The notes under the pieces: model-generated | The model's input: the letters and a program-made list of their open reading frames with translations, nothing else | Told to the model about the DNA's origin: nothing | Database searches by the model: none | Position numbers and translations under genes: made by a program | In this document: one piece after another, positions 1-9,475 of the stretch | How positions within the stretch are numbered: position 1 is the first letter of the stretch | How the letters are laid out: each line of letters begins with the position of its first letter | NCBI GenBank assembly: GCA_964468345.1 | Contig: CAYXVZ010000021.1 | Coordinates: 1 to 64,000, forward strand | Direction: 5' to 3' | Source of the DNA: DALYLB01 sp964468345 | GTDB lineage: Bacteria; Acidobacteriota; Blastocatellia; RBC074 | Length of the DNA: 64,000 bases

Positions 1-1
1 A

Positions 2-161
2 GGGGACAAGGGGACAAGGGGACAAGGGGACAAGGGGACAAGGGGACAAGGGGACTAGGGGACAAGGGGACAAGGGGACTAGGGGACTAGGGGACTAGGG
101 GACTAGGGGACAAGGGGACAAGGGGACAAGGGGACTAGGGGACTAGGGGACTAGGGGACAA
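2..161. repeat. 8-bp tandem array, 20 units of GGGGACAA / GGGGACTA
   Basis: Twenty uninterrupted 8-bp units fill this stretch and the array may continue beyond the left window edge. Two unit variants alternate in blocks (A = GGGGACAA, T = GGGGACTA): six A, one T, two A, four T, three A, three T, one A. Every unit carries a GGGG run separated by four bases, so the + strand meets the usual rule for G-quadruplexes many times over. It ends 68 bp before the P-type ATPase start, so it lies in that gene's upstream region. No spacers are present, so it is not CRISPR. Confidence 0.95.
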
Positions 162-229
162 GGATAGCGACTTGGTTTCAAATCTTATATTTCAAATTTG
201 AAATAGATTATGCGAGGGAGTTCCAATCG

Positions 230-2821
230 ATGGACCAGAGTGAAAACACCACATACGAGGCTGGCACTGCTGAAGTAACGGAGCGCTCCTACTCCCGCTC
301 TCCCGCTCTCCCGCTCTCCTCCTGCTGCTCCTTGTGCGGCCTCGATATCGGGCGGCATCCGTTCGAGCGCGAGTTGCAGGGAGAGAAGAAACGTTTTTGT
401 TGCCTGGGCTGCATGAATGTTTACACCATTTTGCTTGAAAGCGGCGTGATTGCCGCCGGGCAGGATGTGCGCGAGACGGAAATCTTCAAACGAAGTCTTG
501 CCCTCGGATTGATTTCGAATGGAAGCAAAGAGAATCCGCAGCCTGCCATACCGGCGGATGCGCCGGTGACGGAAACGCTTTTGCAGGTGTCGGGAATGTG
601 GTGCGCTTCGTGCGCCTGGTTGATCGAGCACGCGCTGGCGGGCGAACGGGGCATCGTGTCCGCGGAGGCTTTCTTCGCGTCGGATCTGGTCAAGGTTCGC
701 TATTGCCCGCAGTATGTCCCGCCCGGAAAAATCGAGGACCGCATTCGCGCGCTGGGCTACACGGCCAGTGAATTCAATGGAGACAACGATCGCGCCTGGG
801 CGGAAAAGCGCGATCTGCTGTTGCGGTTGGGCGTTGCCGGATTTTTCTGGATGAACATCATGACGCTCAGCACGGCCCTCTATGTCGGCTATTTTGAACA
901 GATCTCGGACAGCGTACGTCGTTATCTGCCGTTCGTGCTGATGGTCCTCACGATTCCGATCGTGTTTTATTCCGCGATGCCGATTTTGCGGCTGGCGTGG
1001 CAGGGGATGCGCGCGGGCGTGGCGCGCATGGAATCTTTGCTCGGCATCGGAATTCTGGCGGCTTTTGTTTACAGCACCATCGAAGCCTTTCGCGGCGGCC
1101 CGCACGTCTATTTCGACACGGCCTCGGCAATCGTGACGCTGGTATTGCTCGGTAAGCTGATCGAGCGAAACGCCAAGGAATATACGACGCGGGCGATCAC
1201 GACGCTGTACCGGATGATGCCCAGGAAAGTCCGTTTGCTTGCAGGCGGCGAAGAGCGTTTCGTCACGATCGAGTCGCTCGAACCCGGCGATTTGTTTATC
1301 GTAAAAGCCGGCGAGCGGATTCCCGCGGACGGCATCGTCGTCGAAGGTCATTCTTTCGCCGATGAATCGTTGCTGACGGGCGAATCGACGCCGGTCGAAA
1401 AAGAACCCGGCGCGGCGGTCATCGCAGGCAGCGTCAATGCGGCCAGCGTGTTGCGGGTGCAGGCGACGAAGGTCGGCGAAGATTCCACGCTCGCGCAGAT
1501 CATCAAACTCGTCGAACACGCGCTGGGAAGCCGCACTGCAATCGAGCGAACGGTCGACAAAGTTTCACGCGTTTTCGTTCCCGCCGTCATTGTGCTGGCC
1601 ACGGCCTCTTTTCTCGTTCTCTGGCTCGGCGGGTTTGCCTCCGCCGGTGAAGCGTTGATGCGCGCCATCACGGTGCTGGTCATCGCCTGTCCGTGCGCGC
1701 TCGGCATGGCGACGCCGCTTGCGATCACATCCGCCATCGGCGCGGCCTCGCGAAAGGGAATTCTGGTCAGCGACAGTTCGGTGCTGGAAACCATTCGCAA
1801 GGTCGATACCGTGGTCTTTGATAAAACCGGCACGGTGACCGAAGGCGATTTCACGCTGCTCGATTCCTACGTTATTTCCACGCCGGCATTTGCAATGGCG
1901 GGGATTTCTTTCAGCGTGAATCCGTCCGGTGAAATGGCAACGCTGTTCGAGGCGGACTATTTGCCCGTGCTCGCGGCGCTCGAACGCTACTCCGAACATC
2001 CGCTCGGCCGCGCCGTTGTTCGCAAAGCGGAAGAAGCCGGCTTTTCCCTGCGCGAGGCGGACCGCGTGGAAATTCTGAAAGGCCAGGGAATCGTTGGAAC
2101 GGTCGGCCGGCAGCGCGTCTTTGCGGGCAATCGCCGGCTGGTCGAAGCGGAAACCGCAGCCAGCGATTTTATCGATCCGTTTTTGAGCGAAGCCCTGGAA
2201 CACCTCGCCCGCGATTGGGAAGAGATGGGGCGTTCAGTGGTCTTCTTCGGCATCGATCAGCGACTGTGCGGCGTCATGGCTTTTGGCGATCGCATTCGCC
2301 CAGGATCTGCAGAGGTCGTCGGTCGTTTGCGGCAGCGCGGAATCGAAGTCATCCTGTTGTCCGGCGATGCAGAGGACACGACGCGGGCGATTGCTCGGGA
2401 GATCGGCGCGAACGATTTCATCGCCGAAGCGCTCCCCGAAGAGAAAATTCATGTCGTCGAGCGGTTGCAGGGGCAAGGCAGAATCGTCGCCATGATCGGC
2501 GACGGCATTAACGATGCGCCGGCCCTCGCACGCGCAAATCTGAGCATCGCGATGGGCGCGGGCGCGGACCTCGCGATGCGCGCGGCGTCGGTCGTTCTGA
2601 TGCAGAACTCGCTCGACCGAACGCTCGATGCCTTTACGCTTGCCGAAAAGACCGGCCGCGTCGTTCGCCAGAATCTGTTCTGGGCCTTCCTTTACAATAC
2701 GCTGGGCATCAGCCTCGCCGTCACCGGTATTCTCAATCCGATCCTTGCCGCCGGGGCAATGCTGCTGTCGAGCCTCTCTGTGATCGGCAATTCGATGCGA
2801 TTGAGCCGGAACCGTTCGTAG
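230..2821 (+). CDS. Heavy-metal (copper) P1B-type ATPase, CcoI/FixI-like
   Basis: An 863-residue P1B ATPase that should move a soft metal ion, probably Cu(I), across the inner membrane at the cost of ATP. A Cys-rich N-terminal domain (CSLCG...CCLGC, about residues 33-60) of the type found in FixI/CcoI pumps precedes an HMA domain with GMWCASC near residue 122. The CPC metal-transport motif is near 486, the phosphorylated Asp of DKTGT near 531, the SEHPLG motif near 587 and GDGINDAP near 757. The ATG has a GAGGGAG ribosome site nearby. FixI/CcoI pumps supply copper to cbb3 oxidase, but no cco gene is visible here, so that role is inferred from the N-terminal domain. Its stop codon lies inside a perfect 48-bp inverted repeat. 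Confidence 0.93.
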   Translation: MDQSENTTYEAGTAEVTERSYSRSPALPLSSCCSLCGLDIGRHPFERELQGEKKRFCCLGCMNVYTILLESGVIAAGQDVRETEIFKRSLALGLISNGSKENPQPAIPADAPVTETLLQVSGMWCASCAWLIEHALAGERGIVSAEAFFASDLVKVRYCPQYVPPGKIEDRIRALGYTASEFNGDNDRAWAEKRDLLLRLGVAGFFWMNIMTLSTALYVGYFEQISDSVRRYLPFVLMVLTIPIVFYSAMPILRLAWQGMRAGVARMESLLGIGILAAFVYSTIEAFRGGPHVYFDTASAIVTLVLLGKLIERNAKEYTTRAITTLYRMMPRKVRLLAGGEERFVTIESLEPGDLFIVKAGERIPADGIVVEGHSFADESLLTGESTPVEKEPGAAVIAGSVNAASVLRVQATKVGEDSTLAQIIKLVEHALGSRTAIERTVDKVSRVFVPAVIVLATASFLVLWLGGFASAGEALMRAITVLVIACPCALGMATPLAITSAIGAASRKGILVSDSSVLETIRKVDTVVFDKTGTVTEGDFTLLDSYVISTPAFAMAGISFSVNPSGEMATLFEADYLPVLAALERYSEHPLGRAVVRKAEEAGFSLREADRVEILKGQGIVGTVGRQRVFAGNRRLVEAETAASDFIDPFLSEALEHLARDWEEMGRSVVFFGIDQRLCGVMAFGDRIRPGSAEVVGRLRQRGIEVILLSGDAEDTTRAIAREIGANDFIAEALPEEKIHVVERLQGQGRIVAMIGDGINDAPALARANLSIAMGAGADLAMRAASVVLMQNSLDRTLDAFTLAEKTGRVVRQNLFWAFLYNTLGISLAVTGILNPILAAGAMLLSSLSVIGNSMRLSRNRS

Positions 2822-2910
2822 TACCAGCTTTAGTTGGAAAAGTGATCGCTATTGCTTTCCTTGAAAGCAATAGCGATCACTTTTCCAACTAAAGCTGGTA
2901 CTACGAACGG
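2812..2910. repeat. Perfect 48-bp inverted repeat, 3-nt loop
   Basis: Left arm 2812-2859 and right arm 2863-2910 are exact reverse complements around the loop CTT. The element lies between two convergent genes, contains the last bases and stop of the ATPase, and ends 5 nt before the TonB receptor stop. It lacks a clear T-tract, so bidirectional termination is possible but not shown. The arm starts with a module (GTACC, stem CCAGC/GTTGG, GGAAAAGTG) related to 15017-15075 and to elements near 15.95 and 51.75 kb. Confidence 0.95.
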
Positions 2911-2915
2911 GTATA

Positions 2916-5867
2916 CTAAAAACTCAGCTTCAATCCGAACTGAATCTGCCGCGGGTTGAAGACATCCTTCGGCTGGAGAAAACCGAATGTAGGATTCGGC
3001 GGCTGGCTCAGATCGGCGGCGCCATACACGGTATTCAGATCGCGGATATTGACGCGGTTATACAGATTGAAAAAGTCCACGCTGAAGGTGGTCTGCACGC
3101 GTTCTTTCAATTTGAAATCTCGCGCGACGCGAAGGTCGAACGAGGCGTAGTCCGGTCCGATCAGCGTGTTTCGTCCGAGCGTGCCCGGGCGGTCGCTGTT
3201 CGAATTGGCGTCCTGGTTCGTATCGCTTCCCACATAGATCGTATAGGGCCGTCCGCTTTCCAGCGCGACATACGAATTGAAACGGAATCCTTGCAGCAAT
3301 GGAATCGCCGACGAAACCGTGTGCTGGAAATCCAGGGTAAAGCGGTGGGCCAGATGTTGGCGCGACAGCGCGCGTTCGCCGGCCAGTTCGAACTCCGGCG
3401 CATCGGCCAGGCTTCCGGGACCTTCTCCATTCGAAATCGCTTTCGACCAGGTATAAGAAGCCGTCATGCCGAAGCTTTGACTGAAGCGTTTGACCGCTTC
3501 GAAGGTTCCGCCGTGATATTCCGACCAGCCGATGTTGTCGATGGCGTTGAACTCACCGAGTTCCGGGAACCGGCGGCCCGCCAGCAACGGTTTGCCCGAT
3601 GACAGCGTGCCGGTCTGCACCGCGCTCAGGTTTTGCGAACGGAAAACCAGATTGCGGCCCTTCACCATCAGATAGGTCGCCGAGACGACGATGTCATTTC
3701 CGAACTGATGCTGAAGCTGCAGGCTCGCCTGATGGCTATACGGATTGCGCAGGCCGCCGTTCAGATTCATCGAGCGGCTGGAAGAGGTGATGGCCGGCAC
3801 CGCGCCGGTTTTGAGAAAGGTTTCGACGGCCGCCAGGTTCTGCGCCGCATTCGCGCCGCGATAGGTGTAATAGAAAAATCGTCCGCCGAACGGCGCGATT
3901 TCCGGGAAGAGAACTTTCGCATTCGGGTTGTCGCCCGCATTCCAGAAGGCGGCCGTGACGAAGACCTGCCCGAGGCTCGCCGCAAGGCGATCATTGAACA
4001 TGCCGTACCCGGCGCGGATCACGCCGTTATTGCTGTACGCCCACGAGCCGCCGACGCGAGGTTGAAAATTGTTTCGATCGCGCCGTTGAATATACAGGCT
4101 CGGATAGCGGTCGAGATCGTACCGAAGGCCGAAGTTCAGGCTCAGCTTCGAAGCCGCCCGCCATTGATCCTGCGCAAAAACGCCATAGTGATTGTGATTG
4201 ATTTCAAAGGTCGTCAATCCATCGTATCCGCGCGGCAGCGCGCTGTTCCATGAAACGTCGAATCCGGGATGCTTTTGGCCCTTCACCACCTCCCAGGCAA
4301 GAGAGGTCGGTTGAAAATTGAGCAGGCCATTGATGTTCGAAAACGTGATATTGCCCGGGAACCAGTAATCGAAGCGCGTGTTGTCGCGAACGATGACGGC
4401 GTCGGCTCCGAACTTCATTTGATGATCGCCGCGCAGCCATTGCAGATTGTCTGCGATCTGATACCGGTTTTCGAGATAGGCGTCCATATCCGAACTGCTC
4501 TTGCCCATGATCAGCAGGTTGGCGATGCCCATCACCGGTTCATTGCGGTTCGGGACGAAATTGAAATTTCGGCGCGCCCAGTTGAAGCGGGCTTCATTGA
4601 ACAGGCTGCCCGTAAAGACGGAGGTTTCGGTCGCGACCAGCGACTGGTCGTTGACATAATTGTTGCGTGAAGTCGAGGACGTCGGCACGCCGCGTCCGCC
4701 GCCGCCGAGGAAGTTGATCGTCGTCGAATCGACCGCGTAATAGCGCGTGGTCAGGCGGTGATCGTCATTGAAGCGGTGATCGATGCGCGCCAGTCCCTGG
4801 CTGTAATCGTTCGACCGCAACTGGCTCGAAACTTCCGGCGAAAGGCCATAGCGCGTGCGGACGGCGTTGATGCCGGAAAGGTTATCGAGCACGAACTGCG
4901 CGAATCGGTTGGATTCCGCGCGGCGCTGTCCTTCATAGTTGGCGAAGAAAAACGTTTTCTCTTTCTTCAGCGGGCCGCCGATGGTGCCGCCGAATTGATT
5001 CTGGCGCAGCGCCTTTGCATCGGCCGTGCTCAGAATGTTGCGCGCATTGAGCGCATTGTTCATGCCGAAATAATAGGCTTGCCCATTGAATTTGTTGCCG
5101 CCCGATTTTGTAATGATGTTGACGAAGCCGCCGAGCGCGCGGCCATATTCCGCGAGATAGGTATTGTTGATAATGCGGAACTCGCGCGCCGCTTCCTGCG
5201 ACGGAGTCGCGTGCGGCAGGCCGGTGACGGTTTGCACGGCATCCGCGCCATCCACCTGAATCATCGTGTGAAGCTCCGGCTGCCCGCCGAAACTCAATCT
5301 CGGCGCGGCCGCCACGCCGACACCGGTGTCGGGTTCCTTATAAATGCCGCCGCCGATATTTTCGCGGCCCAGGCGAACGGCGCTCGAAAGTTTGACGAAG
5401 TCCACAAAATTCCGGCCGACGTTCGGCAGCGAGTTGATGCTTTGCGAATTGATGACGCGGCTGAAATCGGCTTGTGTCAATGAAATCAGCTTTTCGCGAC
5501 GCGGTTTTTTTTCGGCCTCGGCAACGGCGGCGCTTTCCGTCTGCAACAACAGATCGGCCGAGAGAGTTCCGCCGACCGTGAGTTGAATCGGCTGGGACAC
5601 CGGTTTGAAGCCGGCTTGCTGCGCGGTCATTTCATAGGTGCCGGGTTCGAGGTTGGCCAGCGTATACGCCCCATCCTGATCGGTCGTTGTCGAGCGCGAT
5701 GTCCCGTTTTCCTGGTTTTGAATGGTGATGGTCACGCCCGCCATCGGTTTTCCCTCGATGTTTGTCACATTGCCCGACAAGGTGGCAAGCGTGCTTTGTG
5801 CCTGCAGTCCTGCCGTCAGTGCGATCAGCGCAAGGCTCAGACGAATCAATCGATTGACATATGTCAT
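2916..5867 (-). CDS. TonB-dependent receptor with carboxypeptidase-regulatory-like domain
   Basis: A 983-residue outer-membrane receptor that should import a large or scarce substrate using energy from TonB. It begins with a signal peptide (hydrophobic LALIALTAGLQAQS), followed by an Ig-like carboxypeptidase-regulatory domain (about 27-112), a plug region with the LPNVGRNF motif (about 150-260) and a long beta-barrel ending in the aromatic residue F that barrel proteins normally carry. Such Oar-like receptors are abundant in Acidobacteriota. The substrate cannot be read from the sequence. A free TonB C-terminal-domain protein is encoded just upstream on the same strand, 53 bp away, suggesting co-expression. 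Confidence 0.9.
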   Translation of the reverse strand: MTYVNRLIRLSLALIALTAGLQAQSTLATLSGNVTNIEGKPMAGVTITIQNQENGTSRSTTTDQDGAYTLANLEPGTYEMTAQQAGFKPVSQPIQLTVGGTLSADLLLQTESAAVAEAEKKPRREKLISLTQADFSRVINSQSINSLPNVGRNFVDFVKLSSAVRLGRENIGGGIYKEPDTGVGVAAAPRLSFGGQPELHTMIQVDGADAVQTVTGLPHATPSQEAAREFRIINNTYLAEYGRALGGFVNIITKSGGNKFNGQAYYFGMNNALNARNILSTADAKALRQNQFGGTIGGPLKKEKTFFFANYEGQRRAESNRFAQFVLDNLSGINAVRTRYGLSPEVSSQLRSNDYSQGLARIDHRFNDDHRLTTRYYAVDSTTINFLGGGGRGVPTSSTSRNNYVNDQSLVATETSVFTGSLFNEARFNWARRNFNFVPNRNEPVMGIANLLIMGKSSSDMDAYLENRYQIADNLQWLRGDHQMKFGADAVIVRDNTRFDYWFPGNITFSNINGLLNFQPTSLAWEVVKGQKHPGFDVSWNSALPRGYDGLTTFEINHNHYGVFAQDQWRAASKLSLNFGLRYDLDRYPSLYIQRRDRNNFQPRVGGSWAYSNNGVIRAGYGMFNDRLAASLGQVFVTAAFWNAGDNPNAKVLFPEIAPFGGRFFYYTYRGANAAQNLAAVETFLKTGAVPAITSSSRSMNLNGGLRNPYSHQASLQLQHQFGNDIVVSATYLMVKGRNLVFRSQNLSAVQTGTLSSGKPLLAGRRFPELGEFNAIDNIGWSEYHGGTFEAVKRFSQSFGMTASYTWSKAISNGEGPGSLADAPEFELAGERALSRQHLAHRFTLDFQHTVSSAIPLLQGFRFNSYVALESGRPYTIYVGSDTNQDANSNSDRPGTLGRNTLIGPDYASFDLRVARDFKLKERVQTTFSVDFFNLYNRVNIRDLNTVYGAADLSQPPNPTFGFLQPKDVFNPRQIQFGLKLSF

Positions 5868-5920
5868 GTTATTTCTCCGTGAAACAGACCTGATTTCAGA
5901 TCGGCTCTGGCTCTGGCCTG

Positions 5921-6289
5921 TTATTCAGGTTTGAAGTTGTAGTTGAGGGTTCCTTCGACTTTGACCGGCACGCCGGCTTTCAAGGTAGGTGCGAATTTCG
6001 CCTTCCGCGCGGCGTCCTCCGCCGCTTTATGAAGCAGCTTCGGACCGCTGGCGGCTTTCACGGTTGCGACCTTGCCGGTTTCCGCGACCAGCACATCCAC
6101 GACGACCAGGCCGGACACGCCCGCCGCTTTGGCTGCCTCGGGGTATTCCGGCGGCGGCAATTGCAGTGCTTTTCCGTTCAGGACACCGCCTTTGATCGTC
6201 TCTTGTCCAAATACCAGAATTTGCGCCGCAATCACGGTCACGGCCATCATTGCCAGGGCCATGAATCGTTTCGTATTCTTTTTCATCAC
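5921..6289 (-). CDS. Free-standing TonB C-terminal domain protein
   Basis: A 122-residue protein made of an N-terminal hydrophobic segment or signal peptide (about 9-29) and a TonB C-terminal domain (about 40-120) with the typical PEYPEAAK and VVVDVLVAETGKV stretches. It lacks the long Pro-rich linker and obvious cytoplasmic anchor of classical TonB. It probably sits in the periplasm and contacts the TonB box of the receptor encoded directly downstream. Whether it can transmit energy without an ExoB/ExbD-linked membrane anchor is unknown. The ATG is preceded by an AGGAGACGAG-like ribosome site. The 289 bp upstream hold no gene I can support. Confidence 0.85.
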   Translation of the reverse strand: MMKKNTKRFMALAMMAVTVIAAQILVFGQETIKGGVLNGKALQLPPPEYPEAAKAAGVSGLVVVDVLVAETGKVATVKAASGPKLLHKAAEDAARKAKFAPTLKAGVPVKVEGTLNYNFKPE

Positions 6290-6578
6290 TCGTCTCCTGG
6301 GGGATTTAATCAGGATCGTATTTGTGAAGAGGGATGCGTCTTCCTAGCAGAGGTACACAGGAAATAATCGGCCTGGCTGAAGAGAAACTTGAATGGAAAA
6401 TGCCCTGGACAGTGTTTATGCGAGGCTGCAGAACCAAATGCAGTATCGAGGAAGAGAGGGAATCCGCTTGGTCGCGTTGCCTGTGGAAGGCGCGCGTAAT
6501 TCTCGGAGGTAATTCTGCGACCACCACTAAGTCAACGCGAACGTCGGGAATTCCCGCCAATCGGCGGCAGAGGAAGGA

Positions 6579-8516
6579 TTATTTGAGATTTTCCTTGTGC
6601 AGCAGGGAATCGATCATTTTAAGCAGCGTCTCGGCCGTGATGGGTTTAGCGAGAAAATTACCGACGCCGAGTTGTTCCGCCTCCAGGGCGCGTTCTTTTT
6701 CGGCGAGGCCGCTGCTGGCGATGATCGGGATCCGCGGATTCATTTTTCGCAGGGCGCGAATGAAAGTCGGACCATCCATCAACGGCATCATCATGTCAGT
6801 CAGGACCAGAGCGATTTCCTGCTGGTTCGCGGCATAGACGCGCAGCCCGTCTTCGCCATCGCGTGCGAGAGCGACGCGATAGCCGAAGGTTTCAAGCGTC
6901 GTCCGCGTGATTTCGCGAACATGCGTTTCATCATCGACGACCAGAATCAGTTCGCCATGGCCGGACGGCAGGCGCGAGAATTCCTCCGCGACCTGTGCCT
7001 TGAGCGTGGACGAATGGGCGGGCAGAAAAATCTTGAAGCTGGTGCCTTTGCCCGGTTCGCTGTACACATTGATAAAGCCGCCATGGCTTTTGACGATGCC
7101 GAGCACTGTCGCCAGGCCCAGTCCGGTGCCCTTGCCCTGTTCCTTGGTCGTGAAAAACGGATCAAAAATGCGGTCCTGATATTCCAGCGGAATCCCGACC
7201 CCGGTGTCGCTCACCGTGATCAGGACGTACTGGCCGGGATGCGCGTCCGGATGAATCTGCGCATAGTGCGTATCGAGCAGAATATTTCTCGACTCGATCA
7301 TCAGCGTGCCTCCCGATGGCATGGCGTCGCGCGCATTGACGCAAAGATTCATCAAGATCTGGTGAAGCTGGGTCGGGTCACCGCTGATGGTGGGAAGGTT
7401 GGGCTCGAAATGATGTTCAATGCGGATATTTTTCGGAAAGGTTTCGTTGAGGATCTTGGCGATTTCCTTGATCAGATGGCGCGTTTGCAACGTCGTCTTT
7501 TGCCCTTCCGAACTTCCGCGGGCGAAAGAGAGCACCTGCTTGATCAGATTGCTGCCGCGTTCCGCACTCTGCCGAATGATGTCCAGTGTGCGCAGGCTGC
7601 CCTCGTCCAGGGGTTTCATCTGCAATAACTGCACGCCCATCGTGATCGGAGAAAGGATGTTATTCAGATCGTGCGCGATGCCGCTGGCCAGCGTGCCGAT
7701 GCTTTCCAGGCGTTGAGCCCGTAGAAATTGTGTCTCGAGTCGTTTCTTTTCCGTGATGTCGGTATTGATGATCAGGATAGAAAGTGGCTCGCCGGTTTCG
7801 GTTCGCACGAGCGTCATGTGTGTTTCGACCGTAATCTCAACGCCGCCGCGAGTCAGGTGGCGCATCTCGCCGGTCGCTTCGCCCGTTTCGTACAGCTCCG
7901 CGGGGACAATTCGTGCCGTGTCATTCTTGCCGCCATAAAATTTTCTGCTGATGTCCTGGCCCAGCACCTCTTCGGCCGTCCAGCCATAGACGCGCTCCGC
8001 GCCGCGATTCCAGAACAGAATCCGACCTTCGAGATCGCAGGAAAGAATCGCATCCTGCGCCTGATTGACCATGGCGCCTAACTCGCGCAGACGACGCTCC
8101 GATTCCTGCCGCTGTGTGATATCGCGAAGAATGACCGTATAAAACTTTTTCCCGCCGGTTTCGATGTACGAGATGGACGCCTCGACCGGGAATTCTTCTC
8201 CGGTCGCGCGCAAACCGAACACCCGGCCGAATCCCATGGTGCGCTTGGTGATATTCGTTTTGCCGAACTTGCGAATGTGTTCCGGATGTTTGGCGCGAAA
8301 GCGCTCAGGCAGAAATCGTTCGATGGGTTGATTGATTGCGTCCGCTGCCGTGCATTCGAACATTTTCTCGGCGGCCGGATTGAACAGAACGATCCGCTGC
8401 GTCTCATCCACGGAGATGATCGCATCCATGGCGGATTCGATGAGCGCAGCCGCATGCGCCTCGTTCTGCCATACATTGGTTTCGCACGGAGTTTCGTCTG
8501 TTCTCGGTTTGCTCAA
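6579..8516 (-). CDS. Hybrid sensor histidine kinase, PAS-PAS-HisKA-HATPase-REC
   Basis: A 645-residue cytosolic kinase. Two PAS domains (about 22-135 and 145-262) are followed by a HisKA domain whose phosphoacceptor is His282 in HDLNN, a HATPase_c domain with the N box and DTGVGIP, GKGTGLGL motifs, and a C-terminal receiver whose Asp574 lies in LTDMMMP. No membrane segment is visible, so it should sense an internal signal such as redox state or a ligand bound by a PAS domain. The start is a TTG: the ribosome site GGGAG lies five bases before it and no upstream ATG fits. No paired output regulator is adjacent; the NtrC-like gene at 12158-13684 is a candidate. Confidence 0.93.
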   Translation of the reverse strand: MSKPRTDETPCETNVWQNEAHAAALIESAMDAIISVDETQRIVLFNPAAEKMFECTAADAINQPIERFLPERFRAKHPEHIRKFGKTNITKRTMGFGRVFGLRATGEEFPVEASISYIETGGKKFYTVILRDITQRQESERRLRELGAMVNQAQDAILSCDLEGRILFWNRGAERVYGWTAEEVLGQDISRKFYGGKNDTARIVPAELYETGEATGEMRHLTRGGVEITVETHMTLVRTETGEPLSILIINTDITEKKRLETQFLRAQRLESIGTLASGIAHDLNNILSPITMGVQLLQMKPLDEGSLRTLDIIRQSAERGSNLIKQVLSFARGSSEGQKTTLQTRHLIKEIAKILNETFPKNIRIEHHFEPNLPTISGDPTQLHQILMNLCVNARDAMPSGGTLMIESRNILLDTHYAQIHPDAHPGQYVLITVSDTGVGIPLEYQDRIFDPFFTTKEQGKGTGLGLATVLGIVKSHGGFINVYSEPGKGTSFKIFLPAHSSTLKAQVAEEFSRLPSGHGELILVVDDETHVREITRTTLETFGYRVALARDGEDGLRVYAANQQEIALVLTDMMMPLMDGPTFIRALRKMNPRIPIIASSGLAEKERALEAEQLGVGNFLAKPITAETLLKMIDSLLHKENLK

Positions 8517-8639
8517 CGGCTCTCCCTGTTTGTCGCTGGATGATGGTGTCAGAATTTCTCGTGCATTATGGCCTATGGATGCAAATCAACAAAACCCGGG
8601 AGCGGAAAGAACATTAAATCGGAGCAAGCAGAAACGATG

Positions 8640-8672
8640 CAAACCGCGAAGAAACGAAGACCGCGAAGCGGC
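8640..8672. repeat. Single-armed copy of the CGAAGA word repeat
   Basis: A run built of the words ACCGCGAAG, AAACGAAG and ACCGCGAAG resembles one arm of the inverted repeats at 17393-17540 and 28201-28281, but no second arm follows. It lies in the 170-bp gap upstream of the hybrid kinase. It may be a decayed or half element; the similarity is by eye. Confidence 0.4.
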
Positions 8673-8686
8673 CGTCCCCGACGCTT

Positions 8687-9475
8687 TCAATTGCAGGCCA
8701 ATCGCACCGTTTTTCCGGCAGGCGCTGAAGACGATGGCTTCGATTCCGTTTTTGCGAGTGGATTGCTGTCGTACACGATCACCGGCATGCCGACCGGCGC
8801 TTTCTCGCTGAAATCCCTGGCTGCAAACATCGGAATGCGAACGCAGCCATGACTCGCCGGTGAGGCGGGTACGGACGGATTTCCATGGATGGCGACGCCG
8901 TCATAAAAATAATTGGGGTAATACAACAGTCCCAGCGGGCTCTTTCGCCACCCGGCGATTTTCCGTGTGATTTTAAACCGGCCCGTGGGCGTAATGGCGC
9001 GCCGCGTGACGCCGCCTTCGGTGAATAGTTCGCCCGATCCCGTCGAAACGGGAAGGATCTTATGCGGCGATTCCGTCTCGGTCTGCAAAAAAAGAACCTG
9101 CCGAAACAGGTCGATTTCGATATGCGGTTCGCCTGTTTCGAGCATTGACGGTGGAGACGCCTTGCGAAGACGTTCCAATTCCGCGCGGGTTAACGCGCCC
9201 GTGCGCGGCCCGCCTTCGACTTTCTGAAAAGCCGTCAACGCGTGCCGAAGGGAGGCATCCAGCCCTGTCGCATTGAGGTCGATCCAGTATCCCAGGTCAT
9301 TCAGAAGACGGCGGGCTTCCTCGATCTCTTCCTGGCTCAGTGGGTCGGCGGCTTGTCTTGTGGCCGGCTTTCCCTGGGCAAAGGCAGAGGGAACCAGCAA
9401 AACGAGAAGAAACAGTGTGCACAACCTGAGGACAGGATGAATTCGAATAAACGTTTCTGACGTCTCCATACTCAC
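8687..9475 (-). CDS. L,D-transpeptidase (YkuD) with peptidoglycan-binding domain
   Basis: A 262-residue exported enzyme that should form 3-3 peptide cross-links in peptidoglycan or attach proteins to it. It has a signal peptide (about 14-34, cleaved near SAFA-QG), a peptidoglycan-binding-like region (about 45-105) and a YkuD catalytic domain (about 112-240) with the diagnostic motifs IHGN and SHGCVRIP, the Cys being the nucleophile. The start is taken as GTG, which overlaps the stop of the upstream PNPOx-like gene (GTGA) and is preceded by GGAG; an in-frame ATG lies six bases later. The overlap implies co-translation of the two genes. Confidence 0.93.
   Translation of the reverse strand: MSMETSETFIRIHPVLRLCTLFLLVLLVPSAFAQGKPATRQAADPLSQEEIEEARRLLNDLGYWIDLNATGLDASLRHALTAFQKVEGGPRTGALTRAELERLRKASPPSMLETGEPHIEIDLFRQVLFLQTETESPHKILPVSTGSGELFTEGGVTRRAITPTGRFKITRKIAGWRKSPLGLLYYPNYFYDGVAIHGNPSVPASPASHGCVRIPMFAARDFSEKAPVGMPVIVYDSNPLAKTESKPSSSAPAGKTVRLACN

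Noticed and set aside
1..161. CRISPR array
   Set aside because: Units are 8 bp without spacers and no cas gene is near; the same applies to the 14-bp array at 43722-43847.
185..1519. A 444-codon open frame opposite the P-type ATPase gene
   Set aside because: It lies fully antisense to a clear ATPase, has Arg/His-rich low-quality sequence without family similarity, and reflects the codon bias of the + strand gene.
6306..6837. Small open frames on both strands upstream of the TonB C-terminal-domain gene
   Set aside because: They overlap the kinase gene or each other, lack ribosome sites and show no domain.
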